A stretch of 64,000 nt of DNA from Methylophaga thalassica MP (lineage in GTDB: Bacteria; Pseudomonadota; Gammaproteobacteria; Nitrosococcales; Methylophagaceae). The DNA is taken from the NCBI RefSeq assembly GCF_000214595.1, contig NZ_AFIG01000001.1:2202799-2266798 (forward strand), given 5' to 3'. Below are positions 39,985 to 49,253 of this stretch, in pieces. The notes beneath the pieces are model-generated. The model was given only the letters and a program-made list of their open reading frames with translations, made no database searches and had not been told where the DNA came from. Every line of letters starts with the position of its first letter. Positions within the stretch are counted from its first letter, which is position 1. The translations under genes were made by a program, and so were the position numbers.

Positions 39985-40464
39985 CTAACGACGACGATAG
40001 AGCGGTTCAGGACGCAACACTGTGGCTTGATAACTTTCACTAAAGTCATCAAAAGCAGTCAACGCCTTGTCGATGCGATTTGGATTCGCCAGTTCAAAAC
40101 TATTAATTCCGCACTGTGACATATAAAACAGCTGATCATGTAATACATCACCTTGTGCACGGATTTCAGCTTTAAAGCCATAGCGCTCACGTAGTAAGCG
40201 AGCGAAGGAATAACAGCGTCCGTCCGTAAACGCAGGAAAAACCAACACAATTAACGAAAAATGAATCAAATCCGGAACGACTTCTTCCAGAGGGTCATCA
40301 CCACTTAAACGTAAACCCAGTTCACCTTCATGCTTGACCAGTGTTTCATGTTGTTCCTGCCAACGAGCTAAGGAGACGGTAATATTGCCAGCAACCAGAT
40401 CTGCATCATCATCCAGATGTGTCCAATTATCTTCGACGATTTCACGATCTTTAATTATCTGCAT
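39985..40464 (-). CDS. DUF934 protein, sulfite reductase partner
   Basis: 159-residue DUF934 family protein. Members are found next to ferredoxin-type CysI in many proteobacteria and are thought to help electron delivery or assembly; the mechanism is not established. Conserved features seen: 'FSLIVLVFPAFTDGRCYSFARLLRERYGFKAEIRAQGDVLHDQLF' (read in parts) with Asp, Arg and Tyr residues. Start at 40464: AAGGAG lies seven bases upstream inside the end of cysI; the two genes overlap by 14 bp, so translation is coupled. Confidence 0.85.
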   Translation of the reverse strand: MQIIKDREIVEDNWTHLDDDADLVAGNITVSLARWQEQHETLVKHEGELGLRLSGDDPLEEVVPDLIHFSLIVLVFPAFTDGRCYSFARLLRERYGFKAEIRAQGDVLHDQLFYMSQCGINSFELANPNRIDKALTAFDDFSESYQATVLRPEPLYRRR

Positions 40465-42103
40465 ATACACGCTCCTTGAATGGATCAATACCTAAACGAC
40501 GGACAGTGGCCAGGAATGACTCATCCTCATGACGTAAGTCGACATAAGCATCCAGTAAATGACCCACAGTATCAACGACTTCTTCTTTAGGAATAGCCTT
40601 ACCTAAACGTTCACCTAATGATGCATCAGCTTCTGAGCTGCCACCAAGCGTGAATTGATACCACTCTTCACCTTTCTTATCGACACCCAGGATACCGATA
40701 TGACCAACACTTTGATGAGCACATCCATTCATGCAGCCTGAGAACTTGATCTTGATGTCACCTAAATCATATAGATAATCCAGATCTCCAAACCGTTCCG
40801 CGATCTGTTTCGATAGAGGAATTGATTTAGCATTCGCTAGACCGCAATAGTCCAGGCCTGGGCAGCAAATAATGTCAGTGAGCGTATTAATATTTGGTGT
40901 TGCCAGATTATCTGCTTCGAGTCTTAACCATAACGCATACAAATCTGCTTGTTTTACATCAGCAAAAACCAGATTTTGGGTATGAGTTGAGCGAACTTCA
41001 CCCAAACTGAACTCATCAGCCAGATCGGCAATCACTTCAAGCTGGTCAGATGTGACATCACCAGGCGCAATACCGGGCGCTTTCAGTGAGACATAAACGG
41101 CACGATAACCAGGCTGTTTATGAGCAAACGTATTTTGTTTAGCCCAGCGTGCAAACGCCTTATCTTCAGCCAGTGCTTTTTCATAGCTTTCATCTGCTGC
41201 TGCGTCAGCTTCATATTCAGGTTCAGTGAAATAAGACTTAACACGGTCAATTTCTTTCTGATTCAACTCAAGCTGGTCACGAATTTGCACCCACTCAGCT
41301 TCAACCAATTCACGAATATGATTAATACCATGTTCACGAACAGTAATCTTGATACGGGCTTTGTATTTATTATCACGACGGCCCAGTCGGTTATAAACAC
41401 GCAAGATAGCTTCCAGATAAGACAGCAGATCCTTTTTCTCAAGGAACGGTCTGATTTGCTGACCAATGATTGGAGTACGTCCCAAACCACCGCCAACTAA
41501 CACTTCAAAACCAATTTCACCTTCATGATTTTTGACTAAATGTAAGCCGATATCATGTAGTTTTGTCGCAGCACGATCTTCTTCAGAACCGATGACCGCA
41601 ATTTTGAATTTACGCGGTAAATAGGCAAACTCGGGATGAAAGGTTGACCATTGACGAATAATTTCTGCCCATGGACGTGGATCTTCAATCTCATTGGCAT
41701 TGATACCCGCAAACTGATCAGACGTTGTATTACGAATACAGTTACCACTACTTTGAATAGCATGCATCTGTACAGTAGCCAGTTCAGCAAGGATATCTGG
41801 CACATCTTCTAACTTCGGCCAGTTCATTTGGAAATTCTGACGCGTAGTGAAGTGAACAAACCCTTTATCGTAACGGCGTGAGACTTCCGCGATTTTACGA
41901 ACTTGTTTGGATGACATCAGTCCATAAGGAATAGCAACACGCAACATAGGTGCATGTATCTGAATATATAAACCATTCATCAGTCGTAAAGGACGGAACT
42001 GCTCTTCGGTCAGCTCACCCGCCAAGAAACGACGTGTTTGATCACGGAACTGTGCGACCCGCTGCTCAACCATCGTTTGATCATACTTATCGTATTGATA
42101 CAT
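40451..42103 (-). CDS. cysI: sulfite reductase hemoprotein (nitrite/sulfite reductase type)
   Basis: Siroheme and [4Fe-4S] enzyme reducing sulfite to sulfide. The 550-residue protein has two ferredoxin-like/siroheme halves and the four cluster cysteines in 'CCPGLDYCGLANAKS' and 'FSGCMNGCAHQ'. No CysJ flavoprotein subunit is nearby; the size and the DUF934 neighbour match the one-subunit enzymes of pseudomonads that take electrons from ferredoxin. Together with the cysDN-cysH operon it completes sulfate assimilation. A perfect 20-bp palindrome lies 84-103 bp upstream. Confidence 0.93.
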   Translation of the reverse strand: MYQYDKYDQTMVEQRVAQFRDQTRRFLAGELTEEQFRPLRLMNGLYIQIHAPMLRVAIPYGLMSSKQVRKIAEVSRRYDKGFVHFTTRQNFQMNWPKLEDVPDILAELATVQMHAIQSSGNCIRNTTSDQFAGINANEIEDPRPWAEIIRQWSTFHPEFAYLPRKFKIAVIGSEEDRAATKLHDIGLHLVKNHEGEIGFEVLVGGGLGRTPIIGQQIRPFLEKKDLLSYLEAILRVYNRLGRRDNKYKARIKITVREHGINHIRELVEAEWVQIRDQLELNQKEIDRVKSYFTEPEYEADAAADESYEKALAEDKAFARWAKQNTFAHKQPGYRAVYVSLKAPGIAPGDVTSDQLEVIADLADEFSLGEVRSTHTQNLVFADVKQADLYALWLRLEADNLATPNINTLTDIICCPGLDYCGLANAKSIPLSKQIAERFGDLDYLYDLGDIKIKFSGCMNGCAHQSVGHIGILGVDKKGEEWYQFTLGGSSEADASLGERLGKAIPKEEVVDTVGHLLDAYVDLRHEDESFLATVRRLGIDPFKERVYADN

Positions 42104-42412
42104 TTAAGCTCTCTAAACTCTTAATACCGGACTCGTTATTATAACGCTGGCGATATATAACAGGAAATTATAAATACCAATATCTATATTAGTTAATTAA
42201 CTAATACCGCGTCACCTCTATGGTTTAATCCGACCACAAAATATCGTTTTACCGCCAGCGATTGCTGTCAGTTTTAATTGTGCGCGTCACTTAACAGGCG
42301 AATCTCAGTTTTAATCACTCCTGAGTCAATCTGTTTTGCTGTTCTCACTACTCTCTCTAATTCACTGTAAAACTGGTTATACTGAACACATTTTTTGATC
42401 AGGAAATCTTGC
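42104..42412. other. intergenic region between cysI and the DUF3465 gene
   Basis: 309 bp divergent spacer. It is AT-rich and holds a perfect 20-bp palindrome at 42187-42206 that probably serves cysI regulation. Near the right end I see TATACT (around 42380) as a possible -10 for the DUF3465 gene. No coding frame or RNA gene recognised. Confidence 0.5.
42187..42206. promoter_or_regulatory. perfect 20-bp palindrome upstream of cysI
   Basis: TATTAGTTAA followed by its exact reverse complement TTAACTAATA. It lies about 85-105 bp before the cysI start, a usual place for a LysR-type activator such as CysB. It is not followed by a T-run on either strand, so it does not look like a terminator. Confidence 0.5.
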
Positions 42413-42856
42413 ATGTCTAAAGCAAGTCGACAAAAACAACGTTTATGGCTAGTGATCGCTTTTGGCTTTCTGATTTGGGGAGCCAGTCATTATCAGCCAC
42501 ACAATAAAAATGTTAACAGTCCTGAAACCACATCGATTTCGTCACTTTACCAACAGCAAAAAAGTGATGTTCTGGTTGAAGTCAGTGGCGTCGTTAGTCG
42601 TATTCTCCCAGACGATACTAAAGGCAGTCGTCATCAGCGTTTTATTATCACCCTGCCGGATAAGCTGACGGTCCTGATTGCTCATAATATTGATCTGGCA
42701 CCACGTATTGACGCTCTGAAAGTCGGCGATGAAGTACATGTTTTTGGTGAATATGAGTGGAATGACAAAGGCGGTGTCATTCATTGGACTCATCATGATC
42801 CTGACAATAAACATCCTCATGGCTGGATACGCTACAAGGGTCAGTTATATCAATAA
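42413..42856 (+). CDS. DUF3465 protein, membrane-anchored or secreted
   Basis: 147-residue protein with an N-terminal signal/anchor (about 9-24) and a C-terminal DUF3465 domain: 'VEVSGVVSRILPDDTKGSRHQRFII', 'APRIDALKVGDEVHVFGEYEWNDKGGVIHWTHHD' (read in parts), a small beta fold resembling an OB barrel. Function unknown. Start taken at the ATG with AGGA upstream; a longer frame adds six residues. It overlaps the next gene as TAATG. Confidence 0.8.
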   Translation: MSKASRQKQRLWLVIAFGFLIWGASHYQPHNKNVNSPETTSISSLYQQQKSDVLVEVSGVVSRILPDDTKGSRHQRFIITLPDKLTVLIAHNIDLAPRIDALKVGDEVHVFGEYEWNDKGGVIHWTHHDPDNKHPHGWIRYKGQLYQ

Positions 42857-43392
42857 TGTCAGCTAATGAATCTCGCTGTTACAGCTTTCCACCGATCGCC
42901 AAGCCTTCAGCAGAAATTCTCATTCTAGGTTCTATGCCAGGATTAGAATCACTTCGGCAACAGCAATATTATGCTCATCCACGCAATGCTTTCTGGTCAA
43001 TTATGCAAAGTCTGTTTGCTATTGAAAAAAGCCGGCCATATCAGCAACGTTGTGAACTGCTGACGCAACAACGCGTAGCAGTGTGGGATGTGTTAAAGGC
43101 CTGCGACAGATCAGGCAGTCTGGATAGCAATATTGCGCCTGACTCTATTGAAGCCAACGACTTTAATGCCTTTTTTCAGGCTCATCCCAATATTCAGGCT
43201 GTGTTTTTTAATGGTGCTAAAGCAGAACAAATTTATATGAAATACGTTCAGGCGAGCTTAGAAAAACCATGGCAGAACATCACGACATCTCGGCTGCCAT
43301 CCACCAGTCCTGCTAATGCGGCTCTGTCTTTAGAGAAAAAACAAATCATCTGGCGTGAACAACTAAGCAGCATCAAGCAACTTATCCAATAA
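42856..43392 (+). CDS. uracil-DNA glycosylase superfamily protein (deoxyinosine/Mug-like)
   Basis: 178-residue DNA glycosylase of the UDG fold. Motif 1 'LILGSMPGLESLRQQQYYAHPRNAFW' (read in parts) and motif 2 'SRLPSTSPAN' match the DNA-deoxyinosine glycosylase/Mug-like group that removes deaminated bases. Translationally coupled to the DUF3465 gene by TAATG. The exact base preference cannot be read from the sequence. Confidence 0.85.
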   Translation: MSANESRCYSFPPIAKPSAEILILGSMPGLESLRQQQYYAHPRNAFWSIMQSLFAIEKSRPYQQRCELLTQQRVAVWDVLKACDRSGSLDSNIAPDSIEANDFNAFFQAHPNIQAVFFNGAKAEQIYMKYVQASLEKPWQNITTSRLPSTSPANAALSLEKKQIIWREQLSSIKQLIQ

Positions 43393-43393
43393 A

Positions 43394-43424
43394 TAAAGGG
43401 GCGTATTTAACGCCCCTTTATTTT
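43394..43424. terminator. bidirectional terminator between the glycosylase and catalase genes
   Basis: Perfect inverted repeat TAAAGGGGCGT/ACGCCCCTTTA with a five-base loop, T-run on the right and A-run on the left, serving both converging genes. Confidence 0.9.
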
Positions 43425-43432
43425 GAGACTCT

Positions 43433-44884
43433 TTAAGCCTTTAGTGCAGCCGCTACTCTGGCAGCATAGTCCGCATCAGCCTTTTCAAACTGAGCTAACA
43501 TACGTTGTTGAACAGAGGCATCACACTGCCCAAGTCCACCAGCAATATTATTTGCTAATTGCTGTTTTTGATCGTCACTCATAATACGGAACAAATTGCC
43601 CGCTTGTGTGTAATGATCCTCTTCATCAGTATCAAAGCGATCCAACCAGGCTCCCGCTTCAACAGGCATCGGAGGTTCTGCCACAGCTTGATCCGGTGCC
43701 GGACCATCATCACGATCATTCGGATAAAAGTTTGCACCACTTGTCTGATGATGATGTCCACCCGCCGGGCATAAGCCCGCCATAGCCCCATCACGCTGAT
43801 AATGATTGACCGGACATTTCGCCGCATTAACAGGTAACTGATTGTAGTTCACCCCCACCCGATAACGATGAGCATCCTGATACGCTAACAGCCTTCCTTG
43901 CAACATTTTGTCAGGTGATGAACTAATACCCGGCACAAAGTTACTTGGTGCAAAAGCCGCTTGCTCGGTTTCAGCAAAATAATTATCCACATTACGGTTC
44001 AACTCTAGCTGACCCACCTCAATCAGTGGAAATTCATCATGCGGCCATACTTTGGTTAAATCAAACGGATTAACCTCCGCATCACGCGCTTGCTGTTCCG
44101 TCATGATCTGCACTTTTGCGGTCCAGCTTGGGAAATCTCCACGGTCAATGGCCTCCACCAAATCCTGTTGTGTCCCATGAGGATCCGCTACTGCCGCTTC
44201 TTCTGCTCGCAGCGTTTTGATGCCCTGATTGGTTTTAAAGTGCCACTTAAACCAAAACCGTTCACCCTTTTCATTCCAGAAGCTATAAGTATGAGAGCTG
44301 TACCCATTCATATTACGGTATGAAGCCGGAATCCCCCGATCAGACATCAAAATAGTGACCTGATGTAAGGCCTGAGGATAATTAGCCCAGAACTCATAAG
44401 CCATGCGAGGATCTGGCAAGTTGGTACGCGGATTCTTTTTCTGTGAGTGAATAAAGTCCGGAAACTTACTTGGATCACGCAAGAAAAACACCGGAGTATT
44501 ATTCCCCACCATATCGTAGTTACCTTGCTTGGTATAAAACTTTATGGCAAAGCCACGTGGGTCACGGGCGAAATCATGTGAATCCTGACCACCACCTACT
44601 GTCGAGAAACGAATAAACACATCCGTTCTTTTACCTTCATTTTGCAAGAAATCAGCAATGGTAAATTCTTTTAAACTTTTGGTGAGGGTAAAGGTTCCGT
44701 AAGCCCCGGTACCACGTGCATGGACCACGCGTTCAGGAATTCTCTCACGGTTGAAGTGAGCCAATTTTTCGAAGGTGTAGTGGTTGTCATAAGTCAAAGG
44801 TCCTCTTGGTCCGACACTGATACTGTTATTATCATCAGAGACAGGGGCTCCTGCTGATGTCGTCAAAACTTTTTTAGTCATCAT
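43433..44884 (-). CDS. katA: monofunctional heme catalase
   Basis: Small-subunit catalase of 483 residues that degrades hydrogen peroxide. Catalytic H55 (ERVVHARGTGAYG) and N128 (MVGNNTPVFF) and heme-ligand Y335 (RLLAYQDAHRYR) are present. The C-terminal part has the usual wrapping and helical domains, with no flavodoxin-like extension of large catalases. No signal peptide, so cytoplasmic. Gene symbol is a family guess. Direct repeats upstream could be regulator sites. Confidence 0.95.
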   Translation of the reverse strand: MMTKKVLTTSAGAPVSDDNNSISVGPRGPLTYDNHYTFEKLAHFNRERIPERVVHARGTGAYGTFTLTKSLKEFTIADFLQNEGKRTDVFIRFSTVGGGQDSHDFARDPRGFAIKFYTKQGNYDMVGNNTPVFFLRDPSKFPDFIHSQKKNPRTNLPDPRMAYEFWANYPQALHQVTILMSDRGIPASYRNMNGYSSHTYSFWNEKGERFWFKWHFKTNQGIKTLRAEEAAVADPHGTQQDLVEAIDRGDFPSWTAKVQIMTEQQARDAEVNPFDLTKVWPHDEFPLIEVGQLELNRNVDNYFAETEQAAFAPSNFVPGISSSPDKMLQGRLLAYQDAHRYRVGVNYNQLPVNAAKCPVNHYQRDGAMAGLCPAGGHHHQTSGANFYPNDRDDGPAPDQAVAEPPMPVEAGAWLDRFDTDEEDHYTQAGNLFRIMSDDQKQQLANNIAGGLGQCDASVQQRMLAQFEKADADYAARVAAALKA

Positions 44885-44949
44885 TTATTCCTTGCTGCTG
44901 CTAATTATGTTGAGCAAATTCATTGCACACAACAAAGTCTATCCAGCTT

Positions 44950-45007
44950 AAAACGATTTGTATAATTGTTTATTATGTTCCTATTAATCGACAAAAACGA
45001 TTTATAT
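44950..45007. promoter_or_regulatory. direct repeats upstream of catalase
   Basis: Two 14-bp repeats, AAAACGATTTGTAT at 44950-44963 and AAAACGATTTATAT at 44994-45007, differ at one base and are 44 bp apart, about four helical turns. They lie 66-123 bp before the catalase start. An oxidative-stress regulator is an obvious candidate binder but the sites do not clearly match the OxyR consensus. Confidence 0.35.
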
Positions 45008-45021
45008 ATTTTAACGGACAT

Positions 45022-45057
45022 AAAAAAAGCCAGTCAGCGAAACACTGACTGGCTTTT
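45022..45057 (-). terminator. terminator of the cysHDN operon
   Basis: Minus-strand stem GCCAGTCAG/CTGACTGGC with a 7-nt loop and a run of seven T, 19 bases past the cysN stop. Confidence 0.9.
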
Positions 45058-45075
45058 CTGTAATGACATCGTTTT

Positions 45076-46521
45076 TTATTTGAGAAGTTGACTCAAATCT
45101 TTGGCATCCCAGTGAGGGAAATGTTTACGAATCAGTGCATTCAGCTCTAATTCAAAAGCAGAAAACTCACCTGCGGCCACGACTTCATGACTACCTGAAA
45201 CGGCATCCGTAATCATACCGGCACCAATGGTCACATTCGTCAGACGATCGATAATGATGAAGGCGCCAGTAGTACGATTGCGTTTATATGAATCAAACAC
45301 AACCGGTTTATTCAGTGAAAACTCACACAACCCAATTTCATTGAGTTTGAGTTCGCTGACTTTATTATGCTCGAGCGTATTCACATCAATTTGATAGTCA
45401 ATCCCAGTTAAGGAACCACCCGCATCACTGACACCGACTTTAATGCTGTACTGCTTGTTTGACACTAATGGTTGCTCGGTCATCCACACAACCATTGCTT
45501 TAAACTGGCTTGATACATGTGGTTGATGATGATTGCTATGAACAAGCATATCCCCGCGGCTGACATCAATTTCATTTTCTAATGTGACAGTAATGGCTTC
45601 ACCCGGCACGGCATGATCCAAGTCGCCATCGTAAGTGACAAGCGCTTTTACTTTACTTTCTTTACCTGACGGCAACACTGTCACTTCATCACCCGGCTTC
45701 AAAATACCCGATGCCAGAGTGCCACAATAACCACGGAAGTTCAGGTTTGGACGATTCACAAACTGCACAGGGAAACGCATATCATCGAAGTTGGGATCTT
45801 TATCAACATCAACCGTTTCCAGAATCTCCATCAAGGTTTGTCCTTGATACCAGTCCATCTTTTCACTGCGGTTAACGACGTTATCACCCACCAACGCAGA
45901 CATCGGCACGAAGTGAATATCTTCCAGTTCTAACTCACGTGAGAACTCAGTGTAGTCGTGACGGATGTTATCAAACACTTCCTGACTATAATCCATCAAA
46001 TCCATTTTATTGATGGCCACAACCACGTGTTTAATGCCTAGCAATGAGGCAATAAAGCTATGTCTGCGCGTCTGTGTTTGAACCCCATAACGTGCATCAA
46101 TCAGGATAACCGCTAACTGACAGCTGGATGCCCCTGTTGCCATATTACGCGTGTACTGCTCATGCCCCGGTGTGTCGGCGATGATGAATTTACGTTTGGT
46201 GGTAGAAAAATAACGGTAAGCAACGTCAATGGTAATGCCTTGCTCACGCTCCGCCTGTAAACCATCTACCAATAAAGCTAAATCCACCTGTTCACCCGTA
46301 GTACCAGACTTGGCACTATCACGTGTGACGGCTTCCAGTTGATCTTCATAGATCATCTTCGAGTCATGTAGAAGACGGCCAATCAGGGTACTTTTACCAT
46401 CATCCACATTACCGCATGTTAAGAAACGCAACATTTCTTTATTTTCATGCTGTTTCAGATACGCTTCAATATCTGTGGCAATCAGGCTATCTGATTGATA
46501 TGAACTTGATTCAGTAGTCAT
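45076..46521 (-). CDS. cysN: sulfate adenylyltransferase subunit 1 (GTPase)
   Basis: GTPase subunit of ATP sulfurylase that drives APS formation. G1 motif GNVDDGKST is at residues 37-45, G3 'DTPGHEQY', G4 'NKMD'; EF-Tu-like beta barrels follow. At 481 residues it has no fused CysC (APS kinase) domain, which fits a route through APS reductase. One base separates it from cysD. Confidence 0.97.
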   Translation of the reverse strand: MTTESSSYQSDSLIATDIEAYLKQHENKEMLRFLTCGNVDDGKSTLIGRLLHDSKMIYEDQLEAVTRDSAKSGTTGEQVDLALLVDGLQAEREQGITIDVAYRYFSTTKRKFIIADTPGHEQYTRNMATGASSCQLAVILIDARYGVQTQTRRHSFIASLLGIKHVVVAINKMDLMDYSQEVFDNIRHDYTEFSRELELEDIHFVPMSALVGDNVVNRSEKMDWYQGQTLMEILETVDVDKDPNFDDMRFPVQFVNRPNLNFRGYCGTLASGILKPGDEVTVLPSGKESKVKALVTYDGDLDHAVPGEAITVTLENEIDVSRGDMLVHSNHHQPHVSSQFKAMVVWMTEQPLVSNKQYSIKVGVSDAGGSLTGIDYQIDVNTLEHNKVSELKLNEIGLCEFSLNKPVVFDSYKRNRTTGAFIIIDRLTNVTIGAGMITDAVSGSHEVVAAGEFSAFELELNALIRKHFPHWDAKDLSQLLK

Positions 46522-47424
46522 CTAGAAATAACCCTCTTGTTTTTTCTTCTCCATAGAACCCGCTTGGTCATGGTCAATCGCACGACCTTGACGCTCAGAT
46601 GTCGTGGTTAGCAACATTTCCTGAATAATTTCAGGCAAGGTGTCTGCTGATGATTTCACCGCGCCCGTTAACGGATAACAACCTAAAGTACGGAAACGCA
46701 CTTTCTCCATGCGTGGCTCCTGCCCTTCAGGAATACGCATACGATCATCATCGACCATGATGGTCAGACCGTTGTAGTCAACAACCGGACGTTCAGCGGC
46801 ATAATAAAGCGGCACAATGGGAATTTGTTCCAGATAAATGTATTGCCAGATATCCAGCTCAGTCCAGTTTGACAGAGGGAAAACACGAATGCTTTCACCT
46901 TTATTCACTTTACTGTTATAGATATTCCAGAGTTCTGGTCGTTGCGCTTTGGGATCCCAACGATGGTTCTTATCACGGAATGAATAAACACGCTCTTTAG
47001 CACGTGACTTTTCTTCATCACGGCGAGCCCCACCAAATGCCGCATCAAACCCATATTTATCCAGCGCTTGTTTTAAGGCATCAGTTTTCATGATGTCGGT
47101 ATAACGAGGATGATCGAATGGATTAATGCCCGCCGCACGCCCTTCTTCGTTGGTGTGAACCAACAGTTCCAAACCCAGCTCTTTTGCCCGGTCATCACGG
47201 AACTTGATCATTTCCTTAAATTTCCATGTGGTATCGATATGCATCAATGGAAATGGGGGTTTACCCGGCGCGAAAGCTTTCATCGCTAAGTGCAACATGA
47301 CGGCTGAGTCTTTACCAATTGAATACAGCATTACTGGATTCTCAAACTCAGCAGCCACCTCACGCATGATATGGATGCTTTCTGCTTCCAACTGCTTTAA
47401 GTGTGTTAATTGTTTTTCAGTCAT
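46522..47424 (-). CDS. cysD: sulfate adenylyltransferase subunit 2
   Basis: Catalytic ATP-PPi-type subunit of ATP sulfurylase. The PP-loop '[18 protein letters not shown]' and '[23 protein letters not shown]'-type active-site block (read in parts) are present. 300 residues is the family length. Between cysH and cysN in the operon. Confidence 0.98.
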   Translation of the reverse strand: MTEKQLTHLKQLEAESIHIMREVAAEFENPVMLYSIGKDSAVMLHLAMKAFAPGKPPFPLMHIDTTWKFKEMIKFRDDRAKELGLELLVHTNEEGRAAGINPFDHPRYTDIMKTDALKQALDKYGFDAAFGGARRDEEKSRAKERVYSFRDKNHRWDPKAQRPELWNIYNSKVNKGESIRVFPLSNWTELDIWQYIYLEQIPIVPLYYAAERPVVDYNGLTIMVDDDRMRIPEGQEPRMEKVRFRTLGCYPLTGAVKSSADTLPEIIQEMLLTTTSERQGRAIDHDQAGSMEKKKQEGYF

Positions 47425-47435
47425 TATCTTTCTCG

Positions 47436-48134
47436 TTAGTTAGATTTGACATGCAAGCCGCATTCTTTATTTTCTGGATCTTCCCACCACCAGCGTCCGG
47501 CACGAATGTCTTCGCCCATGGTGATAGCTCTTGTACAAGGCGCACAGCCAATACTGGCGTAGCCCTCATCGTGTAATTTGTTATAAGGCACATCATTCGC
47601 TCTTAAATAAGCCCAAACATTGCCATTTGACCAGTCTGTTAAAGGACTGAATTTCTGTAAGCCGTGATCATCATCCCACTCAGACACGGGTAACTCAGCA
47701 CGAGTGACCGACTGTGAACGGCGCATGCCGGTAATCCAGGCTTTTTTGCCAGATAAAGCGCGATTCAACGGCACTACTTTTCTGATACCACAGCATTGTT
47801 TTCTTAATTCAACACTGTCGTAAAACGCATTCGGCCCGTTATTAGTGACAAATAATTCAACATCGGCGGTGTTGGGGAAAAACACGTCGACTTTTTTATC
47901 GTAGTGTTTATTCAACGTTTGCATCAGCTCATACGTCTCTTTTGGCAAACGCCCAGTATCAAGAGTGAAAATGTCGATACCCGGTGCATGTTTGCAGATT
48001 AAATCCATCAGCACCATATCTTCCGCACCAAAGCTGGTTGCCAGCGTGGCGGGGAGATAATTCTGTTCAATATCTTTTAGCACTGCGATGACAGCATCAA
48101 TTTTGGCGGCTAGAGCCGGTTTTATTTCATTCAT
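47436..48134 (-). CDS. cysH: adenylylsulfate (APS) reductase
   Basis: Thioredoxin- or glutaredoxin-dependent reductase giving sulfite. Besides the catalytic cysteine (C225 in ECGLH) it has the CC pair C114-C115 and C197-x2-C200, the four ligands of the [4Fe-4S] cluster that separates APS reductases from the cluster-free PAPS reductases of enterobacteria. With no cysC in the operon, APS is the likely substrate. 232 residues. Overlaps the TusA-like gene by four bases. Confidence 0.94.
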   Translation of the reverse strand: MNEIKPALAAKIDAVIAVLKDIEQNYLPATLATSFGAEDMVLMDLICKHAPGIDIFTLDTGRLPKETYELMQTLNKHYDKKVDVFFPNTADVELFVTNNGPNAFYDSVELRKQCCGIRKVVPLNRALSGKKAWITGMRRSQSVTRAELPVSEWDDDHGLQKFSPLTDWSNGNVWAYLRANDVPYNKLHDEGYASIGCAPCTRAITMGEDIRAGRWWWEDPENKECGLHVKSN

Positions 48135-48361
48135 TGTTTTCTTCTCACACGAATTGTTGTGGTTAATCCCTCTGTTGAGGTGATCTCACACTGCTGCCCA
48201 TCCTGGGTTAAGCTGTTGAATACTTCATCCACGGCATCACCAGTATTCACCAGTAGATCTATTGACTGTTCTAATGCCAGTTTCTGCAAGGCTTCTCTGG
48301 CTTTGATATAGTGCATCGGGCAGCCAAACAGGGTTAAATCGACTTGCTTTATATCAGACAT
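48131..48361 (-). CDS. TusA-family sulfur carrier protein
   Basis: 76-residue TusA/SirA-fold protein with the single essential cysteine in 'LFGCPMHYIKAREAL' (C14-P15). TusA proteins pass persulfide sulfur between partners. Here it overlaps both the TSUP permease gene (13 bp) and cysH (4 bp), so it belongs to the assimilation operon rather than to a tRNA thiolation locus. Its partner is unknown. Confidence 0.85.
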   Translation of the reverse strand: MSDIKQVDLTLFGCPMHYIKAREALQKLALEQSIDLLVNTGDAVDEVFNSLTQDGQQCEITSTEGLTTTIRVRRKQ

Positions 48362-49149
48362 TTTATCCCCACCAATACAAGTATGACGGCCAGCAATGGA
48401 CGCATAATGTGATCCGAAATACGAACCCCTAGATGCGTACCAATAAAAATGCCTGGTAATGATCCAGCTAATAAATACACTAATAAGGACCAGTCTACCG
48501 TGCCCACGGCAGAATGCCCGAGACCTGCTACAAATGTCAGTGGCACTGCATGAGCAATATCCGTCGCCACAATTTCCACCCCTTTCAGGCGTGGATACAA
48601 AAACAACAAAATCACTGCACCAAGCGCCCCGGCTCCCACCGATGAGAGCGTGACCATTACACCAAGCAGTGCCCCAGTTATGACCGTAATCATGGCCTTA
48701 TTTAATTCATTTTCGCGAATATCATAAAGCGCACTCACCACAGGATGACTTTCCTGTGAACGCAATAATCTGCCTAAAGGCGCTTTGAGTAATAATGCGC
48801 TAGAGGTCAAAATCAACGCTACCCCGAGCGCTTTTGTAATAATTTCATTGTGGTTGCCATCATGCATTCCTGTTGCATTCATAAACCACAACGTTGCCAG
48901 TGTTGCTGGAATACTGCCCGCAGCCAGACGCCATACGATATGCCATTTGACTACGCCATGACGCCAGTAAGACCAGATACCACCTGCTTTGGTGATCGCT
49001 GCGAATAACAAATCCGTACCAACAGCAATAGCTGGTTGCACATGAAAAATAAAAATGAGTATGGGTGTCATTAAAGACCCGCCTCCCACACCGGTCATGC
49101 CGACCATAATGCCGACAAATAGTCCAGCAAGAAGAAAGCCCCATTCCAT
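48349..49149 (-). CDS. TSUP (TauE/SafE) family sulfur-compound permease
   Basis: 266-residue membrane protein with about eight segments and the family glycine motif at the N-terminus (VGMTGVGGGSLMTPILIF) repeated in the second half (VTLSSVGAGALGAVILLF). TSUP proteins move sulfite, sulfate, taurine or other sulfur anions; in a cys operon import of sulfate or export of sulfite is likely. First gene of the TSUP-tusA-cysH-cysD-cysN operon, divergent from cysB. Confidence 0.9.
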   Translation of the reverse strand: MEWGFLLAGLFVGIMVGMTGVGGGSLMTPILIFIFHVQPAIAVGTDLLFAAITKAGGIWSYWRHGVVKWHIVWRLAAGSIPATLATLWFMNATGMHDGNHNEIITKALGVALILTSSALLLKAPLGRLLRSQESHPVVSALYDIRENELNKAMITVITGALLGVMVTLSSVGAGALGAVILLFLYPRLKGVEIVATDIAHAVPLTFVAGLGHSAVGTVDWSLLVYLLAGSLPGIFIGTHLGVRISDHIMRPLLAVILVLVGIKCLI

Positions 49150-49199
49150 TTGTTTTACGCCTTATGTATTACGAAAATGCTGACAAGTTTACCAAAGCG

Positions 49200-49222
49200 T
49201 AATATTCTATCAATGAATATTA
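49200..49222. promoter_or_regulatory. inverted repeat in the cysB/TSUP divergent promoter
   Basis: TAATATTC (49200-49207) and GAATATTA (49215-49222) form an 8-bp inverted repeat around a 7-bp centre. Its T-N11-A-type symmetry and position between a LysR gene and its target operon fit a LysR/CysB operator. Confidence 0.55.
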
Positions 49223-49253
49223 TTGACTATCTTTATAACTAAATCATATATAG

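Noticed and set aside
41120..41500. 126-residue plus-strand frame inside cysI
   Set aside because: Antisense shadow of a well-conserved gene with no family resemblance or ribosome binding site.
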